Source: Bradyrhizobium neotropicale (GTDB taxonomy: Bacteria > Pseudomonadota > Alphaproteobacteria > Rhizobiales > Xanthobacteraceae). From it: 64,000 nucleotides of DNA. The position numbers and the translations under genes were made by a program. Below the pieces are notes generated by a model. It saw nothing but the letters and a program-made list of their open reading frames with translations, was not told the DNA's origin and ran no database searches. The stretch is taken from the NCBI RefSeq assembly GCF_001641695.1, contig NZ_LSEF01000091.1, forward strand, positions 82,489 through 146,488, in the 5' to 3' direction. Below are positions 1-9,415 of the stretch, one piece after another. Positions within the stretch are counted from its first letter, which is position 1, and each line of letters opens with the position of its first letter.

Positions 1-1045
1 CGATCTGGGTGACGTTGTTGCCTTGCGCGAAGTTGATGACATCGTCGGCAATGCGACGGCCGACGGCCGGAATGGTCAGGGCCTCGCCGCCGAGCGATTC
101 GGCGAGCCGCAGCGTATCGGCCAGCCGATCGCGCTCCTCGTCGGATAGCTGAAGCGAGCGCCGCGTCTCGATCGAGATCGCGGTGAACGGCGCGTGCAAC
201 CGGTCGGCCAGCCGCTTGGTATAGCGCACGAGCCCGGCCGCGCGCGGATCCTCGCTGACGCAGACGATAATGCGTTCGCCAGCAGCCCAGGGCCCGGCGA
301 TTGCGTTCGCCTGCATGTGGGTGAGCAACTGCTCGTCGACCCGCTCGGCCGTGCGTCGCAGCGCCAGCTCGCGCAGCGCGGTGAGATTGCCCGGCGAAAA
401 ATAGTGCTCCAGCGCCCGCTCGGCCTGCTTGGGCACATAGACCTTGCCCTCCTTCAGCCGCTGGATCAGGTCGTCGGGCGTGAGGTCGATCAGCTCGATC
501 GCGTCGGCGCGATCGAACACCGAATCAGGCACCGTCTCCCGCACCCGCACATGGGTGATCTGGGCAACGACGTCGTTCAGACTCTCGATGTGCTGGATGT
601 TGACTGCGGTGTAGACGTCGATGCCGTGGGACAGCAATTCCTCGACGTCGAGATAGCGTTTGGGATGTCGGCTGCCGGCGGCGTTGGTATGCGCGAGCTC
701 GTCGACCAAGGCGAGCTGCGGCCGCCGCGCGATCACGGCGTCGAGATCCATCTCCTCGACCATCTGGCCGCGGTAATCGAGCTTCTTGCGCGGGATCACC
801 TCGAGCCCGCGCAACAGCGCCTCGGTCTCGGCGCGGCCATGGGTCTCGACGAAACCGACCACGACGTCGATGCCCGCCTTGCGCTTGGCGTGGGCGCTTT
901 GCAGCATCTCGTAGGTCTTGCCGACGCCGGGGGCAGCGCCGACGAAGATCTTCAGCTTGCCGCTCGCACTCTCTTCCCGGCGCGCTGCTTCCAGCAGCGC
1001 CTCGGGCGAAGGACGTTGTTCGGGATCGCGGCGCTCTCGGACCAT
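1..1045 (-). CDS. kdpD: KdpD osmosensitive K+ sensor histidine kinase, N-terminal part
   Basis: Sensor kinase of the KdpDE two-component system, which switches on the Kdp potassium pump under potassium limitation or osmotic stress. About 348 residues are visible from the ATG at 1045; the frame stays open to the window edge, so the transmembrane, GAF and kinase parts lie outside. The N-terminal KdpD domain carries a Walker A motif GAAPGVGKT (residues 36-44) and later DELAHTN, and the visible end (NNVTQI) fits the USP-like domain. It begins 40 nt after the kdpC stop, the usual kdpABCD order. The shine-dalgarno sequence is weak, so translation may depend on kdpC. The response regulator kdpE is expected just outside the window. 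Confidence 0.95.
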   Translation of the reverse strand, partial: MVRERRDPEQRPSPEALLEAARREESASGKLKIFVGAAPGVGKTYEMLQSAHAKRKAGIDVVVGFVETHGRAETEALLRGLEVIPRKKLDYRGQMVEEMDLDAVIARRPQLALVDELAHTNAAGSRHPKRYLDVEELLSHGIDVYTAVNIQHIESLNDVVAQITHVRVRETVPDSVFDRADAIELIDLTPDDLIQRLKEGKVYVPKQAERALEHYFSPGNLTALRELALRRTAERVDEQLLTHMQANAIAGPWAAGERIIVCVSEDPRAAGLVRYTKRLADRLHAPFTAISIETRRSLQLSDEERDRLADTLRLAESLGGEALTIPAVGRRIADDVINFAQGNNVTQI

Positions 1046-1085
1046 TTTACCAATATAATCATCCGCGCGCCGCGAGCCTAGTCCA

Positions 1086-1691
1086 CTACTTCGCGGCAGC
1101 ACGATCCAGCGAGAGATTCAGCGCCAATACGTTAACCCGGGGCTCACCGAGCAGGCCGAGCAGGCGTCCCTCGGTGTGGGAGGTCACGAGCTGCTTGACC
1201 TGATCCTCAGACATATTCCGTGCCTTCGCCACCCGCGGCACCTGGAATTGCGCCGCCTCCGGCGAGATGTTCGGATCGAGTCCGCTGGCCGAGGTGGTCA
1301 CCAAGTCGACCGGCACCGGCGCAGACGGATTCTCCGCTTTCAGCTTGTCCACATCTTCCTTCAGCCGGTCGGCCAGCGCCTTGCTGGTCGGACCGAGGTT
1401 GGAGCCGCCGGAGTTGGCGGCGTTGTAGGGCGCCGGCACCGTCTTGGTCGAATCATTCGGGTCCGGTGCCAGCGTTGCCGAGGGACGGCCGTGGAAATAT
1501 TTGTCGTCCTTGAACTCCTGCCCGATCAGGGCGGAGCCGACCACCTTGCCGTCCTCCTCGATCAGGCTGCCCTGCGCCTGCGCGGGGAAGAGCGCGCCGG
1601 CGATGCCGGTCATCGCGAGCGGATAAGCGAGGCCGGTAATGGCGGTCAGCGCCAGCAGAAGGACGATGGCCGGGCGGATTTCTCTGAGCAT
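1086..1691 (-). CDS. kdpC: KdpC, potassium-transporting ATPase subunit C
   Basis: Accessory subunit of the KdpFABC complex that helps couple the KdpB ATPase to the KdpA channel. It has 201 aa, the normal length, with one N-terminal membrane anchor (about residues 8-30) and a periplasmic domain containing GSALIGQEF, YFHGRPSAT and NSGGSNLGPTS, all typical of KdpC. The start is supported by AGGAG 7 nt upstream of the ATG. Unusually, it is separated from kdpB by about 196 bp filled with a palindromic repeat, whereas kdpB and kdpC are normally almost contiguous. Confidence 0.96.
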   Translation of the reverse strand: MLREIRPAIVLLLALTAITGLAYPLAMTGIAGALFPAQAQGSLIEEDGKVVGSALIGQEFKDDKYFHGRPSATLAPDPNDSTKTVPAPYNAANSGGSNLGPTSKALADRLKEDVDKLKAENPSAPVPVDLVTTSASGLDPNISPEAAQFQVPRVAKARNMSEDQVKQLVTSHTEGRLLGLLGEPRVNVLALNLSLDRAAAK

Positions 1692-1712
1692 GTTACGTCT
1701 CCTATTTCTTTC

Positions 1713-1882
1713 GTCATTGCGAGCGAAGCAATCCAGAAGTCAGACCCTCACCCTGAGGAGGCGCGCTTGCCCGGCGTCTCGAAGGGCGAGGCCACCGGCC
1801 GGGCCTTCATCCTTCGAGACGCGCGTTCCGCGCTCGTGAGGATGAGGAACTAGCAGTCTGGATCGCCTCATCACTCGCATTG
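1713..1882. repeat. Nested palindromic repeat between kdpB and kdpC
   Basis: Outer arms (about 1714-1738, TTGCGAGCGAAGCAATCCAGA, and 1854-1881, a diverged reverse complement) match the arms of the element at 42434-42512. Between them sits a second inverted repeat (about 1746-1850) whose halves share GTCTCGAAGG and its complement CCTTCGAGAC. One repeat family therefore seems inserted into another. The RNA of the kdp operon would fold here into a long hairpin. Confidence 0.75.
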
Positions 1883-1887
1883 ACATC

Positions 1888-4002
<2,115 letters not shown>

Positions 4003-4026
4003 GGAGGTCACTCCAGACAGATTCGA

Positions 4027-5730
4027 TCAGAAGACGTTGCCGGCGTTCATTGCGAGCTGCTCGACGATCGGTCCGAGCGCGAGCGCCGGGAAGAAGGTCA
4101 GGCCGCCGATGATCAGGATCACGCCCACGACCAGGCCGACGAACAGGCCACCCGTGGTCGGGAAGGTGCCGGCTGACGGCGGATGCGTCTTCTTGCCCGC
4201 CAGGGAACCGGCAATCGCCATCGCAGGGATGATCATGAAGAACCGGCCAACGAACATCGCGCTGGCAAGTGTCAGGTTGTAGAAGAACGTGTTGCCGGTC
4301 AGGCCCGCAAAGGCGGAACCGTTGTTACCTGTCGCCGACGTGAAGGCATAGAGCACCTCGGTGAAGCCATGCGGACCGGCGTTCGCCATCGAGGCGACCG
4401 CCGCCGGATAGACCACGCCGACCGCAGTCCAGCCGAGATACATCAACGGCAGCACCAGGATCGCAAGCATCGCCATCTTGACCTCGCGCGCCTCGATCTT
4501 CTTGCCGACATATTCCGGCGTGCGGCCAACCATGAGCCCTGCGACGAAGATCGCGATCACCACGAACAGCAGCATGCCGTAGAGACCGGCTCCGACGCCG
4601 CCGATGATGATCTCGCCGAGCTGCATGTTGATCAGCGGGATCATGCCGCCAAGCGCGGTGAAGCTGTCATGCATGGCGTTGACCGCACCGCAGGAGGCCG
4701 CCGTCGTGATCACGGCGAACAGCGATGAGGCAACGATGCCGAAGCGGACTTCCTTGCCTTCCATGTTGCCGCCGGTCAAGCCCAACGCATGCAGGGTCGC
4801 GGTGCCATTGGCTTCCGCCCAATAGGTGACGGCAACGCCGGCGACGAACAGCACGCCCATCACGGCCAGGATGGCCCAGCCCTGGCGCTGGTTGCCGACC
4901 ATGCGGCCGAACACGTTGGTCATGGCTGCTCCGATCAGGAAGATCGACAGCATCTGCACGAAATTCGACAGCGCGGTGGGATTCTCGAACGGATGCGCCG
5001 CATTGGCGTTGAAGAAGCCGCCGCCATTGGTGCCGAGCATCTTGATCGCCACCTGCGAGGCGACCGGGCCGACCGCGATGGTCTGCTTGGCGCCCTCGAG
5101 CGTGGTCGCCTCGACATAGTTGCCGAGCGTCTGCGGGATGCCCTGCCAGACCAGGAACAGCGTGTAGACGACGCAGATCGGCAGCAGCACGTAGAGCGTG
5201 GTGCGGGTGACGTCGACCCAGAAATTGCCGACCGTGCGCATCGAGGCACGCGAGAAGCCGCGGATCAGGGCCACCGCTAGCGCGATGCCGGTCGCCGCCG
5301 ACAGGAAGTTCTGGTGCGTCAGGCCGAGCATCTGCACGAGATAGGACAACGTGCTCTCGCCGCCGTAGTTCTGCCAGTTGGTGTTGGTGATGAAGGAGAT
5401 CGCCGTATTGAAGGACAGGTCCTCGGCGACCGCGCCCTGCCCGGCCGGATTGAACGGCAGGATGGCCTGGAGCCGCATCACGCCGTAGATGATGAGAAAG
5501 CCGCCGACATGGAACAGCAGCATGGCGACCGTATAGGTCAGCCAGTGCTGCTCACGCCTCTCGTCAACGCCGGAGATCCAGTAGAGCCCAGCCTCGATCG
5601 GGCGCAGCACCGGCGACAGGAATGTCCGCTCGCCGCTGAACACCCGCGTCATGTACCAGCCGAGCGGCTTGGTCAGCGCGACGATGATGACGCAAAACAG
5701 AATGATCTGGAGCCAACCGACCATAGTCAT
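4027..5730 (-). CDS. kdpA: KdpA, potassium-transporting ATPase channel subunit
   Basis: Potassium-binding, channel-like subunit of KdpFABC in the inner membrane. The 567-aa product has about ten membrane spans and four selectivity-filter-type loops: TNTNWQNYGGES, GTNGGGFFNANAAHPFENPT, AASCGAVNAMHDS and ATGNNGSAFAGL. Length and order are normal for the family. AAGGG lies about 9 nt upstream of the ATG. Its regulation is inferred from the neighbouring kdpD and from the box at 6199-6216. Confidence 0.97.
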   Translation of the reverse strand: MTMVGWLQIILFCVIIVALTKPLGWYMTRVFSGERTFLSPVLRPIEAGLYWISGVDERREQHWLTYTVAMLLFHVGGFLIIYGVMRLQAILPFNPAGQGAVAEDLSFNTAISFITNTNWQNYGGESTLSYLVQMLGLTHQNFLSAATGIALAVALIRGFSRASMRTVGNFWVDVTRTTLYVLLPICVVYTLFLVWQGIPQTLGNYVEATTLEGAKQTIAVGPVASQVAIKMLGTNGGGFFNANAAHPFENPTALSNFVQMLSIFLIGAAMTNVFGRMVGNQRQGWAILAVMGVLFVAGVAVTYWAEANGTATLHALGLTGGNMEGKEVRFGIVASSLFAVITTAASCGAVNAMHDSFTALGGMIPLINMQLGEIIIGGVGAGLYGMLLFVVIAIFVAGLMVGRTPEYVGKKIEAREVKMAMLAILVLPLMYLGWTAVGVVYPAAVASMANAGPHGFTEVLYAFTSATGNNGSAFAGLTGNTFFYNLTLASAMFVGRFFMIIPAMAIAGSLAGKKTHPPSAGTFPTTGGLFVGLVVGVILIIGGLTFFPALALGPIVEQLAMNAGNVF

Positions 5731-5734
5731 GGAA

Positions 5735-5839
5735 TCAACCCTTCAGGCTTGGTGCCCGGCATAGCAGCGGCAGGAGCACCGCAAGCAGGCAGGTGACGAG
5801 CACCGCGTCCGCCAGCAATAATTTGAGAAGAAGCAGCAC
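5735..5839 (-). CDS. Possible 34-aa hydrophobic peptide between kdpF and kdpA
   Basis: Open frame with a GTG start that begins 3 nt after the kdpF stop and ends 5 nt before kdpA. The translation is strongly hydrophobic (VLLLLKLLLADAVLVTCLLA, then a basic tail ending SLKG), so it could be a single membrane span. It lies exactly in the operon gap, but no family is recognised and the start has no clear ribosome site. It may be only an open leader that couples translation to kdpA. Confidence 0.3.
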   Translation of the reverse strand: MLLLLKLLLADAVLVTCLLAVLLPLLCRAPSLKG

Positions 5840-5841
5840 GG

Positions 5842-5931
5842 TCAGAAACGCTCAGGCCGCAGCAGCGCGTAAGTGAGATAGATCAGGAGGCCGAACGAGA
5901 CGACGCCGGCAAGCGTGTAATCGAAGATCAT
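5842..5931 (-). CDS. kdpF: KdpF small subunit
   Basis: A 29-aa single-span peptide (MIFDYTLAGVVSFGLLIYLT then YALLRPERF) immediately upstream of kdpA. Length, a central hydrophobic helix and the C-terminal LLRPE(R/K)F ending are characteristic of KdpF, the lipid-like stabilising subunit of the KdpFABC complex. It starts 10 nt after the 27-aa ORF, consistent with co-transcription. Confidence 0.9.
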   Translation of the reverse strand: MIFDYTLAGVVSFGLLIYLTYALLRPERF

Positions 5932-5941
5932 GGTCCGCTCC

Positions 5942-6025
5942 CTACAGCCGTTCGCAGGCGTAGGTGTAGACGATCGCCAACGCGAAGAAGGCGGCAGCCA
6001 GCGCCAGCATCAGGATGTCCATCAT
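5942..6025 (-). CDS. 27-aa membrane peptide heading the kdp operon
   Basis: Short ORF (MMDILMLALAAAFFALAIVY then TYACERL) with an excellent GAGGAG ribosome site 7 nt before the first ATG. It forms one membrane span with a short charged tail. Similar short ORFs ahead of kdpF or kdpA occur in other alphaproteobacteria and usually go unannotated; the shape (helix ending in CERL) recalls KdpF-like peptides. The open frame extends upstream to 6166, but that part looks non-coding. It is the first gene of the operon, so it could be an extra Kdp subunit or a leader peptide. The function is not known. Confidence 0.65.
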   Translation of the reverse strand: MMDILMLALAAAFFALAIVYTYACERL

Positions 6026-6198
6026 GGAGTTACTCCTCGTTGCGCGACGATATCCGGCGTAACCCGTCTCTGGATCCCGGTGGACCGCTTGCTGCGCGCG
6101 AATGCAACGCGTGTCCCCCCGGCGGCCGGCCGGGACTTTCACCGCGCTGAAATGCCATCGCGGCACATAGGTTTTCGAGATGGGGCCTATGGCGACAT

Positions 6199-6216
6199 TA
6201 TAGGAATCTCATAAAG
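6199..6216 (-). promoter_or_regulatory. TTATGA-N5-CTAT box, kdp copy
   Basis: On the minus strand this reads CTTTATGAGATTCCTATA, followed by AT, so it contains a perfect TATAAT. It lies about 173 nt upstream of the first kdp-operon ATG. No good -35 hexamer lies 17 nt upstream of the TATAAT, which would suit an activator-dependent promoter. Three similar boxes occur within the next 3 kb. Confidence 0.5.
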
Positions 6217-6461
6217 GCCAGCGCGCCATCGGGGACGGCCATGCAGCATCGGCAACGTGCTCCACGCTCTCGCTTCGGGCAGCGCACCGGCGCAATTCAC
6301 CATGACCATCTCTGCCAATTGTCACGGCAGACGGTGACCCGGTCTTTCCAAACAGTCGCCAAGTCTTTTCAAAAGGCCGGTTTCTATGAGCACCGCCAGC
6401 CGGCAGGGACGAGCGTCGAGACCGGAGAGCGCCTATACCCCTGACCCGGCACGATCCGCAC

Positions 6462-6479
6462 ACTTATGAAATCCCTATA
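6462..6479 (+). promoter_or_regulatory. TTATGA-N5-CTAT box, first small-protein cluster
   Basis: Reads ACTTATGAAATCCCTATA on the plus strand, 94 nt upstream of the ATG at 6574. It is the most diverged of the four boxes (C in place of T before CCTAT) but keeps TTATGA, the five-base spacer and CTAT. Confidence 0.4.
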
Positions 6480-6573
6480 TCTTCCGCCCCGTCCTCATCT
6501 CGTTTTCAAATGCCCTTCCCGCCATCTTGGAGAGGCCGGCCGACTGACCGACACCAATTCCAGGAGGCCTGAC

Positions 6574-7041
6574 ATGACCACCGCTCTCCGACATTATGAC
6601 GCGCTCTCACTGAGCGAGCGGCTGCGCAATGCCCATGCGATGACACGGCCGCTGATGCTCGACATCATCGACCATGCCTGCCGGCGTTTTCCTTCAGCCG
6701 GACAGACCGAACGCAGCGCGCGCGTCACGCGGCTGATCGATGCGGAAGCCTGGGCCGATGCCGCGTTGGCACTGATGGAGCTCGAACTGCCGCTGTGGCA
6801 GGTCCGCCGCATTGCCTATGACGAGGGCGAATGGTACTGCGCTTTGTCGCGCGAACGCGAGCTGCCGGACTGGCTCGACGCGGCGATCGAAGCCCGCCAC
6901 GCGGACCTCGCGCTCGCGCTGCTGTCAACATTCGTCGAGGCACAGGCGTCGGCCGCGGAGGTATCGCGCCCCAGCGTTCCCTCGGTTCGCCCGGCGTTCA
7001 ATTCCCTCTACGAACCGGTCGTTTGCGACAATTTCGGCTAA
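6574..7041 (+). CDS. Hypothetical protein, 155 aa
   Basis: No family recognised. The ATG at 6574 is preceded by CAGGAGG, a near-perfect ribosome site; the longer open frame from 6466 lacks one. The product is soluble and mostly alpha-helical, with an ASLSER-like N-terminus (YDALSLSERLRNAH), paired Leu/Ala helices in the middle (AWADAALALMELELPLW) and a flexible C-terminus. It shows no signal peptide or membrane span. It lies downstream of a TTATGA box, divergent from kdp, and is followed 23 nt later by a membrane protein gene. Confidence 0.75.
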   Translation: MTTALRHYDALSLSERLRNAHAMTRPLMLDIIDHACRRFPSAGQTERSARVTRLIDAEAWADAALALMELELPLWQVRRIAYDEGEWYCALSRERELPDWLDAAIEARHADLALALLSTFVEAQASAAEVSRPSVPSVRPAFNSLYEPVVCDNFG

Positions 7042-7064
7042 GCGACGTCTGACAGGCACCAACC

Positions 7065-7343
7065 TTGTCGCAATCTCCTGACATCTCGCGCGCCCGAAGC
7101 TCGCCGCGCGTCCTTGCGCGCTTTGCCGTTCGCATCGCATTGCTCGCCACCTTCGCCGCATTCGGCAGCATCGGCTTCGGCAACAGCCTCGCCGCCCTGC
7201 TCTGGATGTCGATCATCCTCTGCGCCGTCGTCGGCCTGATCAAGCGCGAGCCGCTGTTCGGAGTAACGCTCAATCATTGGGACGAAGCCGTTGCCTTCGG
7301 CGCGCTGTTCGCGCTGGTCCATACTCTCGATCAGTTGATCTGA
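7065..7343 (+). CDS. Small inner-membrane protein, 92 aa
   Basis: Unrecognised protein with two or three hydrophobic segments: about residues 23-36, 38-60 (GNSLAALLWMSIILCAVVGL) and a C-terminal stretch around AFGALFALVHTLD. An arginine-rich N-terminus suggests a cytoplasmic start. The start is TTG, so its exact position is uncertain. It probably shares a transcript with the upstream 155-aa gene, and another TTATGA box follows its stop after 8 nt. Confidence 0.6.
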   Translation: MSQSPDISRARSSPRVLARFAVRIALLATFAAFGSIGFGNSLAALLWMSIILCAVVGLIKREPLFGVTLNHWDEAVAFGALFALVHTLDQLI

Positions 7344-7351
7344 GCGCCCTC

Positions 7352-7369
7352 GCTTATGACGTTCCTATG
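7352..7369 (+). promoter_or_regulatory. TTATGA-N5-CTAT box, second small-protein cluster
   Basis: Reads GCTTATGACGTTCCTATG followed by AGATCG, so the two half-sites TTATGA and CTATGA form a direct repeat with an 11-bp period. It lies 109 nt upstream of the GTG at 7479 and just after the stop of the preceding gene, where a new promoter would be expected. Confidence 0.5.
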
Positions 7370-7478
7370 AGATCGTCCTTCGCCCGCCCTCGAAATCATA
7401 TCCGCGACGAAAGATATTGAGCGCGCAAGGCCGGGACATGCTCCCAAAAGCCTCGCGTCGATCAAAAGGAATAGATCC

Positions 7479-7733
7479 GTGAAACTCGTCGAACCTCCCT
7501 CGTGCAGTTCGCTCTCGACCATCGTCTTCATCGGCAGGAATCGCCGGGGTCAGTGGGTCGCCCAAGAACAGAACGGCCTCTATGGCGGTCTGTTCGTCAG
7601 CCGCGCGCAGGCAATCAAATATGCGCTGTTCGAAAACGGCCAGCATCCCGAAACCATTATTGAGCTGCCGCGCGAAATCGAGCTCGACATGAGCAGGCGG
7701 CCCAATACTGCCGCCACCCAGCGCGCCGCCTAG
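7479..7733 (+). CDS. Hypothetical 84-aa protein, paralogue of the 9416-9820 product
   Basis: Small soluble protein of unknown function with a GTG start and AAAGGA upstream. Its core (VFIGRNRRGQWVAQEQNG, GGLFVSRAQAIKYA, PREIELDM) aligns without ambiguity to the core of the protein at 9416-9820 (FFIGRNSAGLWVAREANG, GGLFLFKSSAVDFA, PAEIFELDI). The pattern (three short strands, a helix, then a strand) suggests a compact alpha/beta domain of about 55 residues. It is followed 21 nt later by the dapA-like gene, so the two are probably co-transcribed. Confidence 0.75.
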   Translation: MKLVEPPSCSSLSTIVFIGRNRRGQWVAQEQNGLYGGLFVSRAQAIKYALFENGQHPETIIELPREIELDMSRRPNTAATQRAA

Positions 7734-7754
7734 CCGGCGCTTCCGGCAACGACC

Positions 7755-8672
7755 ATGTTCATCCCTCCTTCCGCCTGGTTCACGGGCTTCATTCCGGATC
7801 TGCCGACCCCGTTCGACGCAGCGGATGCGGTCGACCTCAAGGCGCTCGCCTCACTCTGCGAGCGCCACGTCGCCGCCGGCGCTCCCGCGCTCGTGGTCTG
7901 CGAGACGGCCGGCGAGGCGCCGACGCTATCGCCGGCCGAGCAGGAGCTCGTCATCCGGACCGCGGTCGACGTCGCCCGCGGCCGGGTGCGTGTCATTGCC
8001 GGGGCCGTCGCGAACGCGACCAGCCACGCCATTGAGCTGGCGCGCCGAGCCGAGGCGGCGGGCGCGGATGCCGTACTCTCGGTGGTGCCCTCCTACAACA
8101 AGCCGATGCAGGAGGGCATGGTCGCGCACTTCCGCGCGATCGCCGCTTCAATCGGCGTGCCGATCATCCTGCACGACGCGCCGTCCCGCACGCTACGCCC
8201 ACTCGCCGACGAGACAATCATGCGTCTTGCGGAGTCCCGGCAATTCGCGGGCCTGCGCGACGGCAGTGGCGACGTCACGCGTCCGATGCGCCTTTCGCGG
8301 CATCTGCCCGCCGGGTTCCGGCTGCTGTCGGGCGACGATGCCACCGCCTTCGGCTTTCTCGCGAGCGGCGGCGACGGCGCGATCTCGGAGGTCGCCAACA
8401 TCGCCCCGGATCTCTGCCGGACGATCTTTTCGCAGGTGAGGCAGGGCCGGCTGCAATCCGCCCGCTACCTGTACAAGCGTCTCATTCCTCTCATTTGCAG
8501 CCTCTCGAAAGAGAGCCCCGCGGCGCTCAAATGCGCCCTGAGTCTGCTCGGCCTGATGCGGCCGGACACGAGGCTCCCAATCGTTCCGCTGGACCACGCA
8601 GCCCGAGCGGAGGTCACAAAAGCATTCGCCGCGATCGCCGACGAGGAGCTGATCGACAGCGTCGGGGCCTGA
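7755..8672 (+). CDS. DapA-family (beta/alpha)8 protein with altered catalytic residues
   Basis: Resembles 4-hydroxy-tetrahydrodipicolinate synthase and N-acetylneuraminate lyase over its full 305 aa: PDLPTPF near the start, ETAGEAPTLSP at the GTTGE site, VPSYNKPMQEG at the YYN site. Two essential family residues are changed. The tyrosine of the (L)YNVPSRT motif is His140 (LHDAPSRT), and the Schiff-base lysine of the G(I/L)K motif is Arg168 (GLRDGSGD; codon CGC). Thr51 and Tyr114 are kept. It is therefore unlikely to be the housekeeping DapA and may have another reaction or a binding role. It sits in a cluster of small unknown genes behind a TTATGA box. Confidence 0.85.
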   Translation: MFIPPSAWFTGFIPDLPTPFDAADAVDLKALASLCERHVAAGAPALVVCETAGEAPTLSPAEQELVIRTAVDVARGRVRVIAGAVANATSHAIELARRAEAAGADAVLSVVPSYNKPMQEGMVAHFRAIAASIGVPIILHDAPSRTLRPLADETIMRLAESRQFAGLRDGSGDVTRPMRLSRHLPAGFRLLSGDDATAFGFLASGGDGAISEVANIAPDLCRTIFSQVRQGRLQSARYLYKRLIPLICSLSKESPAALKCALSLLGLMRPDTRLPIVPLDHAARAEVTKAFAAIADEELIDSVGA

Positions 8673-8692
8673 TATTTCGAAGGCCGTATCGC

Positions 8693-9091
8693 ATGAGTTC
8701 GCCGTCATCAGCCAAGGAACCGCAGAGGCTGCTTCGCGCCTGGCAATTGGCGCTGCTGCGCTTTGCCGTGACGCTTGACGATGGCGACAAACTCAACGTC
8801 GCGGCGATCGCCGCGGAACTGGATCGGTTGAGCGGCCGCACGCTCGGTGATTCCCTTCATTTCTTCCGGCGAACCAGCTCGCAGCTCTGCGCGGCGATCG
8901 ATGGGCAGCAACAGAATTCCGAGGCGATCCTGGAGCACTTCTGCGAGCAGATCGACGAACCGCGGCTGCGGCTTGCTTTTGCTGCAGCCGTCGGGATCGC
9001 GCGTTCGAACAGGGCCCCGCCCGCCGCGCGACCGAAGCGGAACCACGACCTGTTCAGAGGCCTGCCGGCGCGACGAACGGCATCTTTATGA
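8693..9091 (+). CDS. Hypothetical protein, 132 aa
   Basis: No family recognised. The ATG at 8693 lies 20 nt after the dapA-like stop; the open frame further upstream overlaps dapA and is not credible. The product is helical and soluble (RAWQLALLRFAVTLDDGD, IAAELDRLSGRTLGD, ILEHFCEQIDEPRLR) with a basic, proline-rich C-terminus. Its stop codon overlaps the next TTATGA box, so this box marks the end of one unit and the start of the next. Confidence 0.65.
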   Translation: MSSPSSAKEPQRLLRAWQLALLRFAVTLDDGDKLNVAAIAAELDRLSGRTLGDSLHFFRRTSSQLCAAIDGQQQNSEAILEHFCEQIDEPRLRLAFAAAVGIARSNRAPPAARPKRNHDLFRGLPARRTASL

Positions 9092-9101
9092 CATTCCTAT
9101 G
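9084..9101 (+). promoter_or_regulatory. TTATGA-N5-CTAT box, third small-protein cluster
   Basis: Reads CTTTATGACATTCCTATG, 16 of 18 bases identical to both the kdp copy and the second-cluster copy. It lies 104 nt upstream of the ATG at 9206, nearly the same distance as in the other two clusters. Confidence 0.5.
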
Positions 9102-9205
9102 CGGCGGCCTCGGCGTCCATCTCGCAATCCAACGGCGCGATGAACATCATACGAGGCAGATTGGAGCGGCCCTCTCGCCGCGCCGCGGACTAAGGACTGC
9201 TGAAA

Positions 9206-9397
9206 ATGTCGCTACTGACACATGACCTTGAACGACCCTTTGATTGGGCCGAACGCCCGGCGCGAATCTCGAAGGCGCGCAGGGCGCAGCTCAAGCGCAT
9301 CGCTTTGCGCGCGCTGGCCGTGCTTTCGATGGGCAGCGTGCTCGCCGCGCTCATTGCTCTGAAGACCGCAATCTATGTCTGGCACCTTCGCGCCTGA
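9206..9397 (+). CDS. Small single-span membrane protein, 63 aa
   Basis: Unrecognised protein with a basic N-terminal half (ARISKARRAQLKRIALRALA) and one hydrophobic span of about 23 residues near the C-terminus (VLSMGSVLAALIALKTAIYV). The positive-inside rule places the N-terminus in the cytoplasm. It is the first gene after the third TTATGA box and is followed 18 nt later by the next small gene. Confidence 0.6.
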   Translation: MSLLTHDLERPFDWAERPARISKARRAQLKRIALRALAVLSMGSVLAALIALKTAIYVWHLRA

Positions 9398-9415
9398 CCG
9401 GCATGGGAGAGGATC

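Larger units (their letters stand above)
6026..6573. other. Divergent kdp / small-protein intergenic region
   Basis: A 548-bp gap between the first ORF of the kdp operon (minus strand) and the first small-protein gene (plus strand). It holds two oppositely oriented copies of the TTATGA-N5-CTAT box, annotated separately. No convincing coding frame is present: the open frames here lack ribosome sites and have arginine-rich, shadow-like composition. Confidence 0.7.

Noticed and set aside
194..1081. Long plus-strand open frame across the kdpD region
   Set aside because: The minus-strand frame encodes KdpD with its Walker A motif; the plus-strand frame is a shadow with no recognisable domain.
6241..6444. 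67-aa plus-strand frame in the kdp divergent gap
   Set aside because: No ribosome site and shadow-like Arg/Gln/His composition.
7755..8672. Annotating the gene as housekeeping dapA
   Set aside because: Both the Schiff-base lysine and the catalytic tyrosine are replaced.
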